64,000 nt of DNA from Bradyrhizobium yuanmingense (GTDB lineage Bacteria > Pseudomonadota > Alphaproteobacteria > Rhizobiales > Xanthobacteraceae), in assembly GCF_900094575.1 (NCBI RefSeq), contig NZ_FMAE01000002.1, positions 372,001-436,000 on the forward strand, given 5' to 3'. Positions 47,669 to 56,423 of the stretch are shown in pieces. The notes beneath the pieces are model-generated. The model had not been told where the DNA came from. It did no database searches and was given only the letters and a program-made list of their open reading frames with translations. Both the position numbers and the translations under genes were made by a program. Within the stretch, counting starts at the first letter, position 1; every line of letters begins with the position of its first letter.

Positions 47669-48084
47669 TCACCAAATCGCCATAAACCGAACTGTGGTTC
47701 AGCTCTATGGCCTTGATGAACCAAGGCCAATCAGGGTCTTGGTATACCAGCCTATCCATCCGCCAACGAACATAGGAATCTAAATTCATTTCTTTAGCGC
47801 GAGCGTGCGGCGCATTGAAATCGCTATTGGAACGCCTCTAAGCCGCCTTGAGCCCGTGCGGCCGCAACGTGCGAGGGGACGATGCCGAGGGTAAACCGTC
47901 CCGGCTGCGACCCACCGCGACTCCCGGCACGCGCACCGGTTCCCGCGCTCCGGGCGGATATGCGCACCCTGCATTCCACCCCAGCCCGACCGTGCGACGT
48001 GTCAGGTGCTATCTGTTGGTCTCGGCAGCCGGCTTGCTTCGTCGCAAGAGCTCCTCGCAATGACGCCGACAGAGCGGAGCTCTC
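47669..48084. other. long non-coding gap between sdhC and matB
   Basis: About 400 bases without a convincing gene. Several short open frames on both strands lack ribosome-binding sites and protein-like composition. Bases 48028-48064 carry the right half of a family A repeat (TTGCTTCGTCGCAAGAGCTCCTCGCAATGACG). The remainder, 47750-48010, does not resemble any repeat elsewhere in the window. Confidence 0.6.
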
Positions 48085-49614
48085 TCACTTCTTCGCGTAA
48101 ATATCCTTGTACGTTTCGCGCAGCACGTTCTTCTGCACCTTGCCCATCGTATTGCGCGGTAGCTCGTCGACCACGAAGACCCGCTTCGGCATCTTGAATT
48201 TCGCGAGGCGCCCGTCGAGGCCCTTCAGCACGGCCGCTTCATCGATGCTCGCGCCGGGCTGGCGCACCAGCACCGCGGTGACGCCCTCGCCGAAATCGGC
48301 GTGCGGCACGCCGATCACGGCCGACTCCACCACGCCAGGCATGGCATCGATCTCGCTCTCGATCTCCTTCGGGTAGACGTTGAAGCCGCCGGAGATCACG
48401 AGATCCTTGCCGCGTCCGAGGATGTGCACGTAACCCTTGGCGTCGATCTTGCCGAGATCGCCGGTGATGAAGAAGCCGTCGGGCCGGAATTCGGCCTTGG
48501 TCTTCTCCGGCATGCGCCAATAGCCCTTGAAGACGTTCGGCCCCTTCACCTCGATCATGCCGATTTCGTCGCGCGGCAGCTCTTTCGCTGTCTCGGGATC
48601 GGTCACGCGCACGGAGACGCCCGGCAGCGGAAAGCCGACTGCGCCGGGCACGCGCTCGCCGTCATACGGGTTCGACGTGTTCATGTTGGTCTCGGTCATG
48701 CCGTAGCGCTCGAGCACGGCATGTCCCGTGCGCGCCGACCATTCGCGATGGGTGTCGGCGAGCAGCGGCGCCGAGCCCGAGATGAACAGCCGCATGTGCT
48801 TCGTCGTCTCATGCGACAGCGCAGGGTTCTGCAGCAGGCGGGTGTAGAAGGTCGGCACGCCCATCAACACCGTGGCGCGCGCCATCAGCTTGATGATCAG
48901 GTCCGGATCGAGCTTCGGCAGGAAGATCATCGAGGCGCGGGCGAACAGCGTCACGTTGGTCGCCACGAACAGGCCGTGGGTGTGGTAGATCGGCAGCGAG
49001 TGGATCAGGACGTCCTTGTCGGTGAAGCGCCAGTAGTCGACGAGCGAGAGCGAGTTAGACGCGAGATTGTCATGCGTCAGCATCGCGCCCTTGGAGCGGC
49101 CGGTGGTGCCCGAGGTGTAGAGGATCGCGGCAAGATCGTCGCTTTCACGCGGCACCGTCGTGAATTCGCGGCTCGCTTTGTCGGCGGCCTCCGTCAGCGA
49201 GCCCTTGCCGTCAGCCCCGAGCGTCTCGACCTTCGCCCTCACCTTGCCTGCGATCGGCGCCAGCCCTTCCGCCTTGGCGGGATCGCAGACCACCAGCGAC
49301 GGCTCGGCATCGCCGATGAAATAGTCGAGCTCGTTCAGCGTATAGGCCGTGTTCAGCGGCAGATAGACCGCGCCGGCGCGCACCGTGCCGAGATACAGCA
49401 CGATATTGGCGACCGACTTCTCCACCTGTACCGCGACGCGGTCGCCCGGCTTCACGCCGCGCGCGACCAGCACGTTCGCCATTTGGCCCGCGCGCGCGAT
49501 CAGATCGCCATAGCTGATATGCGCGCCGTCATGCGTCTCGATCGCGAGCCGCTTCGGATCGGCGAGGCCATCGAACAGGCGGGAAAACAAATTGGCGTTG
49601 GCAGCTTGGTTCAT
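48085..49614 (-). CDS. matB: malonyl-CoA synthetase
   Basis: This 509-residue acyl-CoA synthetase of the ANL superfamily makes malonyl-CoA from malonate, CoA and ATP. The sequence follows the well-studied Rhodopseudomonas palustris MatB closely as I remember it. ATP motif ILYTSGTTGRSKGAML, the malonate-site stretch LPIYHTHGLFVA, ERYGMTETNMN with Arg for the carboxylate, FITGDLGKID and the catalytic C-terminal Lys region LPRNTMGKVQK are all seen. No malonate decarboxylase or transporter is adjacent. It is divergent to the SDR gene at 49701. Confidence 0.95.
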   Translation of the reverse strand: MNQAANANLFSRLFDGLADPKRLAIETHDGAHISYGDLIARAGQMANVLVARGVKPGDRVAVQVEKSVANIVLYLGTVRAGAVYLPLNTAYTLNELDYFIGDAEPSLVVCDPAKAEGLAPIAGKVRAKVETLGADGKGSLTEAADKASREFTTVPRESDDLAAILYTSGTTGRSKGAMLTHDNLASNSLSLVDYWRFTDKDVLIHSLPIYHTHGLFVATNVTLFARASMIFLPKLDPDLIIKLMARATVLMGVPTFYTRLLQNPALSHETTKHMRLFISGSAPLLADTHREWSARTGHAVLERYGMTETNMNTSNPYDGERVPGAVGFPLPGVSVRVTDPETAKELPRDEIGMIEVKGPNVFKGYWRMPEKTKAEFRPDGFFITGDLGKIDAKGYVHILGRGKDLVISGGFNVYPKEIESEIDAMPGVVESAVIGVPHADFGEGVTAVLVRQPGASIDEAAVLKGLDGRLAKFKMPKRVFVVDELPRNTMGKVQKNVLRETYKDIYAKK

Positions 49615-49700
49615 GCAACATTCCTCACCGGCATAGGCCGGTCAAAACCGAGGGCTGGATTAGCAAAAACCGCCCCGATCAAGCAACGGAGACAGTTTGC

Positions 49701-50462
49701 ATGTCAAAAAGCGGGAAACGCGTGGCCTGGGTCACGGGCGGTGGCAGCGGGATCGGGGAGGCCGGCGCGGAGGCGTTAGCTGCCGACGGCTGGACGGTGG
49801 TGGTCTCGGGCCGGCGGCAGTCAGCCCTCGATGCCGTGGTGGCGAAGATCACGGGGGACGGTGGGGCGGCCGAGGCCATTGCGCTCGACGTCGCCAGCGC
49901 GGCCGCAGCCCAGAAGGCAGCCGATCAGATTGTCGCGAAGCACGGCCGCATCGACCTGCTCGTCAACAATGCCGGCATCAATGTCCCCAAGCGCAGCTGG
50001 AAGGACATGGAGCTGGAGGGCTGGGACAGACTGGTCCAGGTCAATCTCAACGGCGTGCTTTATTGCATGCGCGCCGTGCTGCCGACGATGCGCCAGCAGC
50101 AGGACGGTTCCATCATCAACGTCTCGTCCTGGGCCGGCCGTCACGTCTCGAAGATGCCGGGCCCGGCCTACACCACCACTAAGCACGCGGTGCTGGCGCT
50201 GACCCATTCCTTCAACATGGACGAATGCGTCAACGGCCTGCGCGCCTGCTGCCTGATGCCGGGCGAGGTGGCGACGCCGATCCTGAAGCTGCGACCGGTG
50301 GTGCCGAGCGAAGCCGAGCAGGCGAAGATGCTGCAGCCCGAAGATCTCGGCCGTACCATCGCCTTCATCGCGAGCATGCCGGCGCGGGTCTGCATCAACG
50401 AAGTGCTGATCAGCCCGACGCATAATCGCGGCTTCATTCAGACCCCGAACAACAGGGATTGA
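49701..50462 (+). CDS. SDR family NAD(P)-dependent oxidoreductase
   Basis: This 253-residue enzyme is a classical short-chain dehydrogenase. Cofactor motif is WVTGGGSGIGEAG near residue 10; NNAG is in LLVNNAGINVPKRSW; catalytic Ser lies in INVSSWAGRH, and Tyr/Lys in AYTTTKHAVL. ACCLMPGEVATPI is the usual proline-rich turn after the active site. Substrate is unknown. It is divergent to matB across 86 bp. The next downstream element is a family A repeat. Confidence 0.9.
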   Translation: MSKSGKRVAWVTGGGSGIGEAGAEALAADGWTVVVSGRRQSALDAVVAKITGDGGAAEAIALDVASAAAAQKAADQIVAKHGRIDLLVNNAGINVPKRSWKDMELEGWDRLVQVNLNGVLYCMRAVLPTMRQQQDGSIINVSSWAGRHVSKMPGPAYTTTKHAVLALTHSFNMDECVNGLRACCLMPGEVATPILKLRPVVPSEAEQAKMLQPEDLGRTIAFIASMPARVCINEVLISPTHNRGFIQTPNNRD

Positions 50463-50481
50463 TTGCCCATAGCAGTAGGCT

Positions 50482-50570
50482 CGTCATTGCGAGCGAAGCG
50501 AAGCAATCCAGGAATGCATCCGCGGAGACAGTCTGGATTGCTTCGTCGCAAGGGCTCCTCGCAATGACAG
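50482..50570. repeat. palindromic intergenic repeat, family A
   Basis: Outer arms CGTCATTGCGAGCG and CTCGCAATGACAG, inner arms GAAGCAATCCAG and CTGGATTGCTTC. This is the cleanest copy in the window. It follows the SDR stop by 20 bp. The remaining 200 bases up to the fasciclin gene show no gene. Confidence 0.9.
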
Positions 50571-50767
50571 CGGATGGACCCACACGAACATCCCCGCCGA
50601 TAGTTTCACCCATCACAAAGAATTTTTCCTCGAAACCGCCCCGCAAACCCTCCCGTAGTTCGGTCCAACGACGGCACTGCTGCATCACCCTTAACTGTCG
50701 CAGGCGCCGTTGTTGCCCAACTCAACGCCGGCCAACGCCGGTCTCAATTCAATCGGGAGACTCTCTC

Positions 50768-51322
50768 ATGTCGAAGCGCATTGCCTATCTCGCTGCCGCC
50801 GCCTTCAGCGCCCTGGCCCTCACCGCGACCGTCGTCGCGCCCGCCAGTGCCGAGGAAAAGACCGTCATGGTCGGCGGCGCCGCGATGTACCCGTCCAAGA
50901 ACATCGTCCAGAACGCGGTCAACTCCAAGGATCACACCACGCTGGTGGCGGCGGTGAAGGCGGCCGGCCTGGTGCCGACGCTCGAAGGCAAGGGCCCGTT
51001 CACGGTGTTCGCGCCGACCAACGCCGCCTTCGGCAAGCTGCCGGCCGGCACCGTCGACAACCTGGTCAAGCCCGAGAACAAGGCAACGCTGACCAAGATC
51101 CTCACCTACCATGTCGTGCCCGGTAAGCTCGCGGCTTCCGACCTCACCGACGGCAAGAAGCTGAAGACCGCCGAAGGCGAGGAGCTGACGGTGAAGAAAA
51201 TGGACGGCAAGGTCTGGATCGTCGACGCCAAGGGCGGCACCTCGATGGTGACGATCACCAACGTCAACCAGTCGAACGGCGTGATCCATGTGGTCGATAC
51301 CGTGCTGATGCCGGCGACGTAA
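50768..51322 (+). CDS. secreted fasciclin domain protein
   Basis: This is a 184-residue exported protein. A signal peptide ends APASA before EEKTVMVGG. A single fasciclin (FAS1) domain follows, with the H1 motif GPFTVFAPTNAAFGKLP and the H2 motif NGVIHVVDTVLMP; the YH motif is TYHVVPGKL. FAS1 domains mediate adhesion or protein contacts outside the cell. Start ATG 50768 has GGGAGA ten bases upstream. A strong terminator follows at 51369, so it is likely transcribed alone. Confidence 0.93.
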   Translation: MSKRIAYLAAAAFSALALTATVVAPASAEEKTVMVGGAAMYPSKNIVQNAVNSKDHTTLVAAVKAAGLVPTLEGKGPFTVFAPTNAAFGKLPAGTVDNLVKPENKATLTKILTYHVVPGKLAASDLTDGKKLKTAEGEELTVKKMDGKVWIVDAKGGTSMVTITNVNQSNGVIHVVDTVLMPAT

Positions 51323-51368
51323 CACCGCGCGATCCTGTTTCATCCCCGAACAGGACGTCCTCAGACCG

Positions 51369-51397
51369 CGAGCCGGGGATACCCGGCTCGCTCTTTT
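51369..51397 (+). terminator. Rho-independent terminator after the fasciclin gene
   Basis: CGAGCCGGG at 51369-51377 pairs perfectly with CCCGGCTCG at 51382-51390 over a GATA loop. It is followed by CTCTTTT. The form is textbook and separates the fasciclin gene from the cytochrome b561 gene. Confidence 0.88.
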
Positions 51398-51442
51398 GTG
51401 ACCACAATAGCCTCACGACATCGATTCGATGGCGAACGGGAT

Positions 51443-51472
51443 GTAACGAAAGCCGAAACACCGGCGTATAAT
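51443..51472 (+). promoter_or_regulatory. candidate promoter of the cytochrome b561/molybdoenzyme genes
   Basis: Two readings are possible. TATAAT is at 51467-51472 as a -10 box. Alternatively GTAACG (51443-51448), 16 bases and CGTA (51465-51468) resembles the GTAACC-N16-CGAA sites I recall for ECF16 (SigF-type) sigma factors in Caulobacter and related bacteria. Both place transcription start just upstream of the b561 gene. Confidence 0.35.
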
Positions 51473-51504
51473 CGCTGTCACACGACCTCAGGATGGAACC
51501 CGCC

Positions 51505-52134
51505 ATGGCGAGCCTCACAGTCACCGACGAGCAGGTCACGGCCACCAAGTCCAAAGTGATCCAGCCGGCCTGGGTGCGGGTCATGCATTGGATCAACGCG
51601 CTCGCCATGATCCTGATGATCCTGTCGGGCTGGCAGATCTACAACGCCTCGCCGCTGTTCGACTTCCGCTTTCCGCGCGAGTACACGCTGGGCGGCTGGC
51701 TCGGCGGCGGCCTGCTCTGGCATTTTGCGGCGATGTGGCTGCTGATGATCAACGGCCTCGCCTATCTCGTCACCGGCATCGCTACCGGCCGCTTCCGCAA
51801 GAAGCTGCTGCCGATCACGGCATCAGGCGTGCTCCACGACGTCAGGGCGGCGCTGACCTTCAAGCTCGGCCATGACGATCTCACCGTCTACAATTACGTG
51901 CAGCGGCTGCTCTATGCCGGCATCATCGTGGTCGGCGTGCTGATCGTGCTGTCGGGCCTTGCGATTTGGAAGCCCGTTCAGCTTTATTATCTCGTGATGC
52001 TGTTCGGCGATTATCCGGCCGCGCGCTATGTCCACTTCTTCTGCATGGCCGCGATCTGCGCGTTTCTGGTCGTCCACGTCTTGCTTGCGCTGCTCGTGCC
52101 GAAGAGTCTGCGCGCGATGATCATCGGTCGCTGA
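51505..52134 (+). CDS. cytochrome b561-type membrane subunit (Ni/Fe-hydrogenase/b561 superfamily)
   Basis: This is a 209-residue membrane protein with four helices. Heme-binding histidines appear in VRVMHWINALAM, GLLWHFAAMWL and the late YVHFFCMAAICAFLVVHVLLALL. This spacing fits di-heme b561-like quinol oxidase subunits that pass electrons to a periplasmic partner. The molybdopterin oxidoreductase gene starts 10 bp downstream, so that enzyme is the natural partner. ATG at 51505 has AGGATGGA upstream; another ATG four codons earlier is too close to a ribosome site. Confidence 0.88.
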   Translation: MASLTVTDEQVTATKSKVIQPAWVRVMHWINALAMILMILSGWQIYNASPLFDFRFPREYTLGGWLGGGLLWHFAAMWLLMINGLAYLVTGIATGRFRKKLLPITASGVLHDVRAALTFKLGHDDLTVYNYVQRLLYAGIIVVGVLIVLSGLAIWKPVQLYYLVMLFGDYPAARYVHFFCMAAICAFLVVHVLLALLVPKSLRAMIIGR

Positions 52135-52144
52135 GGAGGAGAAT

Positions 52145-52927
52145 ATGGCGAAGCGCCCGTTCCTGATTCCCGGCGTCGACAAGCGGCTCCTGATCAAGGA
52201 TTCCCTCAAGACGATGCCAGACGTCACCCGCCGCCGCTTCATTGCGGGCGGCGCCAGCCTGGGCGCACTGACGCTGCTCACCGGCTGCGACGTGATCGAC
52301 TCGTCCTCGGCCGAGACCATGCTGGCGAAGGTCTCGAAGTTCAACGACGCGGTGCAGGCCTGGATGTTCAATCCCGACGCGCTGGCGCCGACCTTCCCCG
52401 AAAGCGCGATCACCAAGCCCTTCCCGTTCAACGCCTATTACGATCTCGACGACGCGCCCGATATCTCGGCCGCGGATTGGAAGCTCGAGGTGCGCGGCCT
52501 CGTCGACAACAAAAAGTCCTGGACGCTGGACGAGCTCTACAAGCTGCCCCAGGTCACGCAGATCACGCGCCATATCTGCGTCGAGGGCTGGAGCGCGATC
52601 GGCAGCTGGACCGGCACGCCCTTGCGCGATTTCCTCAAGCTGATCGGCGCCGACACGCGCGCGAATTATGTCTGGTTCCAGTGCGCCGACAAGGATGGCT
52701 ACAACTCGCCGCTTGACATGCGCAGTGCGCTGCATCCGCAGACCCAGATGACGTTCAAATACGCAAACGAGATCCTGCCGCGCGCTTACGGCTTCCCGAT
52801 GAAGATCCGCGTGCCGACCAAGCTCGGCTTCAAGAACCCGAAATACGTGGTCTCGATGGAAGTCACCAACGATTACAAGGGCGGCTATTGGGAAGACCAG
52901 GGGTATAATTCGTTCAGCGGGAGCTGA
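52145..52927 (+). CDS. Tat-exported molybdopterin-dependent oxidoreductase (sulfite oxidase/MsrP fold)
   Basis: This is a 260-residue periplasmic enzyme. The twin-arginine signal is RRRFIAGGASLGALTLL. A Cys directly follows in LTGCDVID and could be lipidated. The sulfite oxidase-type molybdopterin fold is shown by the Mo-coordinating Cys in RHICVEGWSAIGSW and by PRAYGFPMKIRVP. It is about the size of MsrP/YedY, which repairs oxidised methionine or acts on sulfoxides. Substrate is unknown. It follows the b561 gene by 10 bp and probably receives electrons from it. Confidence 0.9.
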   Translation: MAKRPFLIPGVDKRLLIKDSLKTMPDVTRRRFIAGGASLGALTLLTGCDVIDSSSAETMLAKVSKFNDAVQAWMFNPDALAPTFPESAITKPFPFNAYYDLDDAPDISAADWKLEVRGLVDNKKSWTLDELYKLPQVTQITRHICVEGWSAIGSWTGTPLRDFLKLIGADTRANYVWFQCADKDGYNSPLDMRSALHPQTQMTFKYANEILPRAYGFPMKIRVPTKLGFKNPKYVVSMEVTNDYKGGYWEDQGYNSFSGS

Positions 52928-52934
52928 TGGCTTC

Positions 52935-53048
52935 GTAGGGTGGGTTAGCCTAGCGGCTGCGCGAAGCGCAGTCGCTAGGCGTAACCCACCAACTTCGTCC
53001 GGCAAACGCGGAAGCATGGTGGGTTACGCTGACGCTAACCCACCCTAC
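52935..53048. repeat. palindromic repeat, family H (GTAGGGTGGGTTAGCC...GCTAACCCACCCTAC)
   Basis: Outer arms GTAGGGTGGGTTAG and CTAACCCACCCTAC are perfect. An inner hairpin CCTAGCGGCTGCGCGAAGCGCAGTCGCTAGG follows the left arm. The right end overlaps the last codons of the MFS gene and supplies its stop codon. Confidence 0.88.
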
Positions 53049-54247
53049 GGCACCGATTGCTTGGCCGGCCCCACCTTCCGCTGGCACAACGCCGCCACCG
53101 CGCCCAGCGCCAATAGCGCCGCCGACACATTCAGCGCGTAACTCAGGCTTCCCAGCGCATCGGTGATCGCGCCGACCACGATCGGCCCGAGCGTCTGACC
53201 GACGCCGAACGAGATCGTCATCGCCGCGATCGCGGTCGGCCACACCTCTGGCGGATAGTTGAAGCGCACGAAGGCGGTGGTCGAGCCGACCACGGCGAAA
53301 AAGGCGACGCCGAACACGATCGCGGAGACTGCGAGCCAGGCCGGCGAATGCCCGAGCATCGGCAGCGCTGCGCCAGCTGCGTTGGTGCCGAGGATGATGG
53401 CGGTGGCGAGCCCGCCGCGGTCGAGCGCCAGCACGCCGCGCCAGGCCCAGGGCGTCACGAACGCGCTCAGACCGATCAACCCCCAGAACGCCGCCTGCGC
53501 CGCGGCCCCGCCGCCGCCGTCGCGCACATAGGCGATCATGAAGGTCATGTAGGCGATGTAGCCGGCGCCGAACAGGAAATAGCCGGCCAGATAAATCAGC
53601 ACCGGCAGGATCGCGAACGAGGCATGACCGCCTTCGGAGAAGCGCGCGCCGCTCTCGATGCGGATCAGGAACAGCGGGATCGTCATCGCGACCGACAGCA
53701 GCGTCAGCGCCCACCACACGATCCACCACGAGCCCGGCCCGAAATATTGCAGCGTGAACGGGGCGATCAGCCCCGAGGACAGAATGCCGATGCCGGGTCC
53801 GGCATAGAACAGGCTGAGCAGAAAGTTGGCCCGTTCGGGCCGCGACTGGGCGATGGTGGCGGCGAGCGCGCCGCCGGCGACGAAGCCGGCCGCCGCGCCC
53901 AGGCCCAGCACCAGGCGCGCCAGGCTCAGCGCGACGAAATCCCCCGTCAGAGCGCAGGTGGCGAGCGCTGCGACGCAGGCAATTGTTCCGCCGCGGATCG
54001 CGGCGGCCCAGCCGACGCGCCGGATCAGGCGGGACGCCACCAGCGCGCCCACGAGATAGCCGACGGCGTTGATCGTGTTCATGAAACCGGCCGCCGAGTA
54101 GGACCAGCCGAGGTCCTCCCGCATGTCCGGCAGCACCAGCGCATAGGCAAAGCGGCCGATGCCGAGCCCCACGGTGGCTGCCAGCGACAGGGTCAGGATC
54201 AGCCGCGCGGGGTGTGCGTCGGGCAGGGGGCGATCAGGTGCGTGCAA
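53045..54247 (-). CDS. MFS transporter, YbfB/YjiJ-like
   Basis: This is a 400-residue transporter with 12 membrane helices. It shows RLILTLSLAATVGLGIGRFAYALVLPDMRED in the first helix pair region, broken in two here; GLGIGRFAYALVLP is the diagnostic part. LARLVLGLGAAAGF and FEVW-like PPEVWPTAIA segments fit the YbfB/YjiJ group of exporters. Substrate unknown. I place the start at TTG 54247, which has GGAG five bases upstream; no ATG exists before the first helix, and the upstream open frame crosses a repeat. Other starts are possible. Confidence 0.82.
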   Translation of the reverse strand: MHAPDRPLPDAHPARLILTLSLAATVGLGIGRFAYALVLPDMREDLGWSYSAAGFMNTINAVGYLVGALVASRLIRRVGWAAAIRGGTIACVAALATCALTGDFVALSLARLVLGLGAAAGFVAGGALAATIAQSRPERANFLLSLFYAGPGIGILSSGLIAPFTLQYFGPGSWWIVWWALTLLSVAMTIPLFLIRIESGARFSEGGHASFAILPVLIYLAGYFLFGAGYIAYMTFMIAYVRDGGGGAAAQAAFWGLIGLSAFVTPWAWRGVLALDRGGLATAIILGTNAAGAALPMLGHSPAWLAVSAIVFGVAFFAVVGSTTAFVRFNYPPEVWPTAIAAMTISFGVGQTLGPIVVGAITDALGSLSYALNVSAALLALGAVAALCQRKVGPAKQSVP

Positions 54248-54355
54248 GGGGTACTCCGGCCTGTCCAGTGTGGCAGGCCCCGCCGGCCTTGCACAGCCGC
54301 GGCGCGGCAATGGTGTCTTGCCAAGCGCGCAACGCCGCTCTAGCACTCCGGCGCC

Positions 54356-54453
54356 GTCATTCCGGGGCGCGCGAAGCGCGAGCCCGGAATCCATAACCCC
54401 GGCTGGTGACTATGGGTTCCGGGCCCGCGCTAAGAGGCGCGTCCCGGAATGAC
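54356..54453. repeat. palindromic intergenic repeat, family B
   Basis: Starts GTCATTCCGGGGCGCGCGAAG and ends GGCGCGTCCCGGAATGAC; inner arms CCCGGAATCCATA and TATGGGTTCCGGG. It sits between the MFS start and the leuB start, 27 bp before the leuB ATG. Confidence 0.87.
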
Positions 54454-54479
54454 GAGAGAGGATCGAAAAGGACACGACC

Positions 54480-55592
54480 ATGGCGACCCACAAACTGCTG
54501 CTGCTTCCCGGCGACGGTATCGGCCCCGAGGTGATGGGCGAGGTGAAGCGGCTGATCGACTGGCTCAATTCGGCCGGGATCGCCAAGTTCGAGACCGACA
54601 CCGGCCTCGTCGGCGGCTCCGCCTATGACGCGCACAAGGTGTCGATCTCCGAAGGCGACATGGCCAAGGCCAAGGACGCCGACGCCGTGATCTTCGGCGC
54701 GGTCGGCGGTCCGAAGTGGGATGCCGTGCCTTACGAGGTGCGCCCGGAAGCCGGCCTCTTGCGCCTGCGCAAGGATCTCGCGCTGTTCGCCAACCTCCGT
54801 CCCGCCGTGTGCTATCCGGCGCTGGCGGATGCTTCCAGCCTGAAGCGCGAGGCGGTCGAGGGCCTCGACATCGTCATCGTGCGTGAGCTCACCGGCGGCG
54901 TCTATTTCGGCGAGCCGAAGACCATCACCGATCTCGGCAACGGCCAGAAGCGCGCCATCGATACCCAGGTCTACGATACCTATGAGATCGAGCGCATCGG
55001 CCGCGTCGCCTTCGAGCTTGCCCGGAAGCGCAAGAACAAGGTGACGTCGATGGAGAAGCGCAACGTCATGAAATCGGGCGTGCTCTGGAACGAGGTCATG
55101 ACTCAGGTCCACAAGCGCGAATACCCCGATGTCACGCTCGAGCATCAGCTCGCCGATTCCGGCGGCATGATGCTGGTGAAATGGCCGAAGCAGTTCGACG
55201 TCATCGTCACGGACAACCTGTTCGGCGACATGCTCTCCGACATCGCGGCGATGCTCACCGGCTCGCTCGGCATGCTGCCCTCGGCCTCGCTCGGCGAGGT
55301 CGACGTCAAGACCAAGAAGCGCAAGGCGCTGTACGAGCCCGTGCACGGCTCGGCCCCCGATATCGCCGGCAAGGGCCTCGCCAATCCCATCGCGATGATC
55401 TCGTCCTTCGGCATGGCGTTGCGCTATTCTTTCGACATGGGCGATCTCGCCGACAAGGTCGACCAGGCCATCGCTGCCGTGCTGGCCAGCGGCCTGCGCA
55501 CCGCCGACATCAAGTCGGAAGGCACCACGGCCGCTTCCACCACGCAGATGGGCGAAGCCATCCTGAAGGAATTGCAGAAGCTGCACGCGTAA
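54480..55592 (+). CDS. leuB: 3-isopropylmalate dehydrogenase
   Basis: This 370-residue enzyme oxidises and decarboxylates 3-isopropylmalate in leucine synthesis with NAD. It has [15 protein letters not shown] at the N-terminus, [18 protein letters not shown], the substrate-binding [13 protein letters not shown], and the metal-binding [21 protein letters not shown], here split around residue 245. The NAD loop is [19 protein letters not shown]. Length fits. leuC and leuD are not adjacent. Confidence 0.97.
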   Translation: MATHKLLLLPGDGIGPEVMGEVKRLIDWLNSAGIAKFETDTGLVGGSAYDAHKVSISEGDMAKAKDADAVIFGAVGGPKWDAVPYEVRPEAGLLRLRKDLALFANLRPAVCYPALADASSLKREAVEGLDIVIVRELTGGVYFGEPKTITDLGNGQKRAIDTQVYDTYEIERIGRVAFELARKRKNKVTSMEKRNVMKSGVLWNEVMTQVHKREYPDVTLEHQLADSGGMMLVKWPKQFDVIVTDNLFGDMLSDIAAMLTGSLGMLPSASLGEVDVKTKKRKALYEPVHGSAPDIAGKGLANPIAMISSFGMALRYSFDMGDLADKVDQAIAAVLASGLRTADIKSEGTTAASTTQMGEAILKELQKLHA

Positions 55593-55605
55593 GGCGGGAA
55601 GAATC

Positions 55606-55690
55606 GTAGCCTGGATGGAGCGAAGCGAAATCCGGGTTCTCACCCCGTGGACAGACCTTCCCGGATTGCGCTTCGCTCCATCCGGGCTAC
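55606..55690. repeat. palindromic intergenic repeat, family D
   Basis: Arms GTAGCCTGGATGGAGCGAAGCG and CGCTTCGCTCCATCCGGGCTAC; one mismatch in the outer arm. It lies between leuB and the acyltransferase gene and ends 21 bp before the latter's ATG. Confidence 0.87.
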
Positions 55691-55711
55691 GGCCTCATTG
55701 GAAACCGCCTC

Positions 55712-56347
55712 ATGGATACACCCCGCCCCAAGATCGCGGAAACCGTCATCCATGAGACGGTGCGCCTGCGCGAGGCGCAGGTCGGGCGGCGTTGCGAGGT
55801 GCTTGCGGGCACGCGCATCGAATATGCTTCGCTCGGCGACTACTCCTATCTCGGCGAGAATTGCGACGTCGCCGACGCCGTGATCGGCAAGTTCACGGCG
55901 ATCGCCAACTCGGTGCGGATCGGTGCGCCAAACCACCCGATGGGCCGTCCCTCGCAGCACCGCTTCACCTACGTCCCCGAATATTACGAGGCGGGCGCGA
56001 CGCGCGACCGCGACTTCTTCGCAGGTAGGCGCGGCGACCGGGTGATCGTCGGCAACGACGTCTGGATCGGCCATGCCGCCATCCTGCTGCCGGGCGTGAG
56101 CGTCGGCGATGGCGCAGTGATCGCCGCAGGCGCCGTCGTTAGCCGCGATGTCGAGCCGTACACCATCGTCGGTGGCGTTCCCGCCCGTCCCATCCGCAAG
56201 CGCTTTGACGATACCGTTTCCGCAAGCCTGCGCCGCATCGCCTGGTGGGATTGGCCGGATGCGCTGATCTTCGAACGCCTCAGTGATTTCCGCTCCGAGG
56301 CCATCGAAGAATTTTGCCGGCGCTACGATCCGGCAGCCAATGCGTAA
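55712..56347 (+). CDS. hexapeptide-repeat acyltransferase (DapH/DapD/GlmU-related, phosphonate-type family)
   Basis: This is a 211-residue left-handed beta-helix protein. Hexapeptide-like runs include [40 protein letters not shown] and [20 protein letters not shown], with the catalytic His probably in [14 protein letters not shown]. The C-terminal [13 protein letters not shown] helix is as in xenobiotic/streptogramin acetyltransferases and the family annotated near phosphonate genes (TIGR03308). No phosphonate genes are nearby, so its acceptor is unknown. Confidence 0.87.
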   Translation: MDTPRPKIAETVIHETVRLREAQVGRRCEVLAGTRIEYASLGDYSYLGENCDVADAVIGKFTAIANSVRIGAPNHPMGRPSQHRFTYVPEYYEAGATRDRDFFAGRRGDRVIVGNDVWIGHAAILLPGVSVGDGAVIAAGAVVSRDVEPYTIVGGVPARPIRKRFDDTVSASLRRIAWWDWPDALIFERLSDFRSEAIEEFCRRYDPAANA

Positions 56348-56371
56348 GACGGACGCATCTCGCGAAAAACA

Positions 56372-56402
56372 AAAATGGCCGGGCGTGAGCACCGGCCATT
56401 TT
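56372..56402. terminator. bidirectional terminator hairpin
   Basis: AAAATGGCCGG at 56372-56382 pairs with CCGGCCATTTT at 56392-56402 around a nine-base loop. The stem has A/T ends on both sides. It lies between two convergent genes and resembles the hairpin at 35586. Confidence 0.85.
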
Positions 56403-56423
56403 GATTCGGTCGTGACGCCCGCC

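Noticed and set aside
47786..48063. Short overlapping frames in the sdhC-matB gap
   Set aside because: They have no ribosome-binding sites, an Arg/Gly/Pro composition typical of non-coding GC-rich DNA, and run into a repeat half.
50459..51322. Longer version of the fasciclin protein starting near 50459
   Set aside because: The extra 100 residues come from a palindromic repeat; the signal peptide and ribosome site support the start at 50768.
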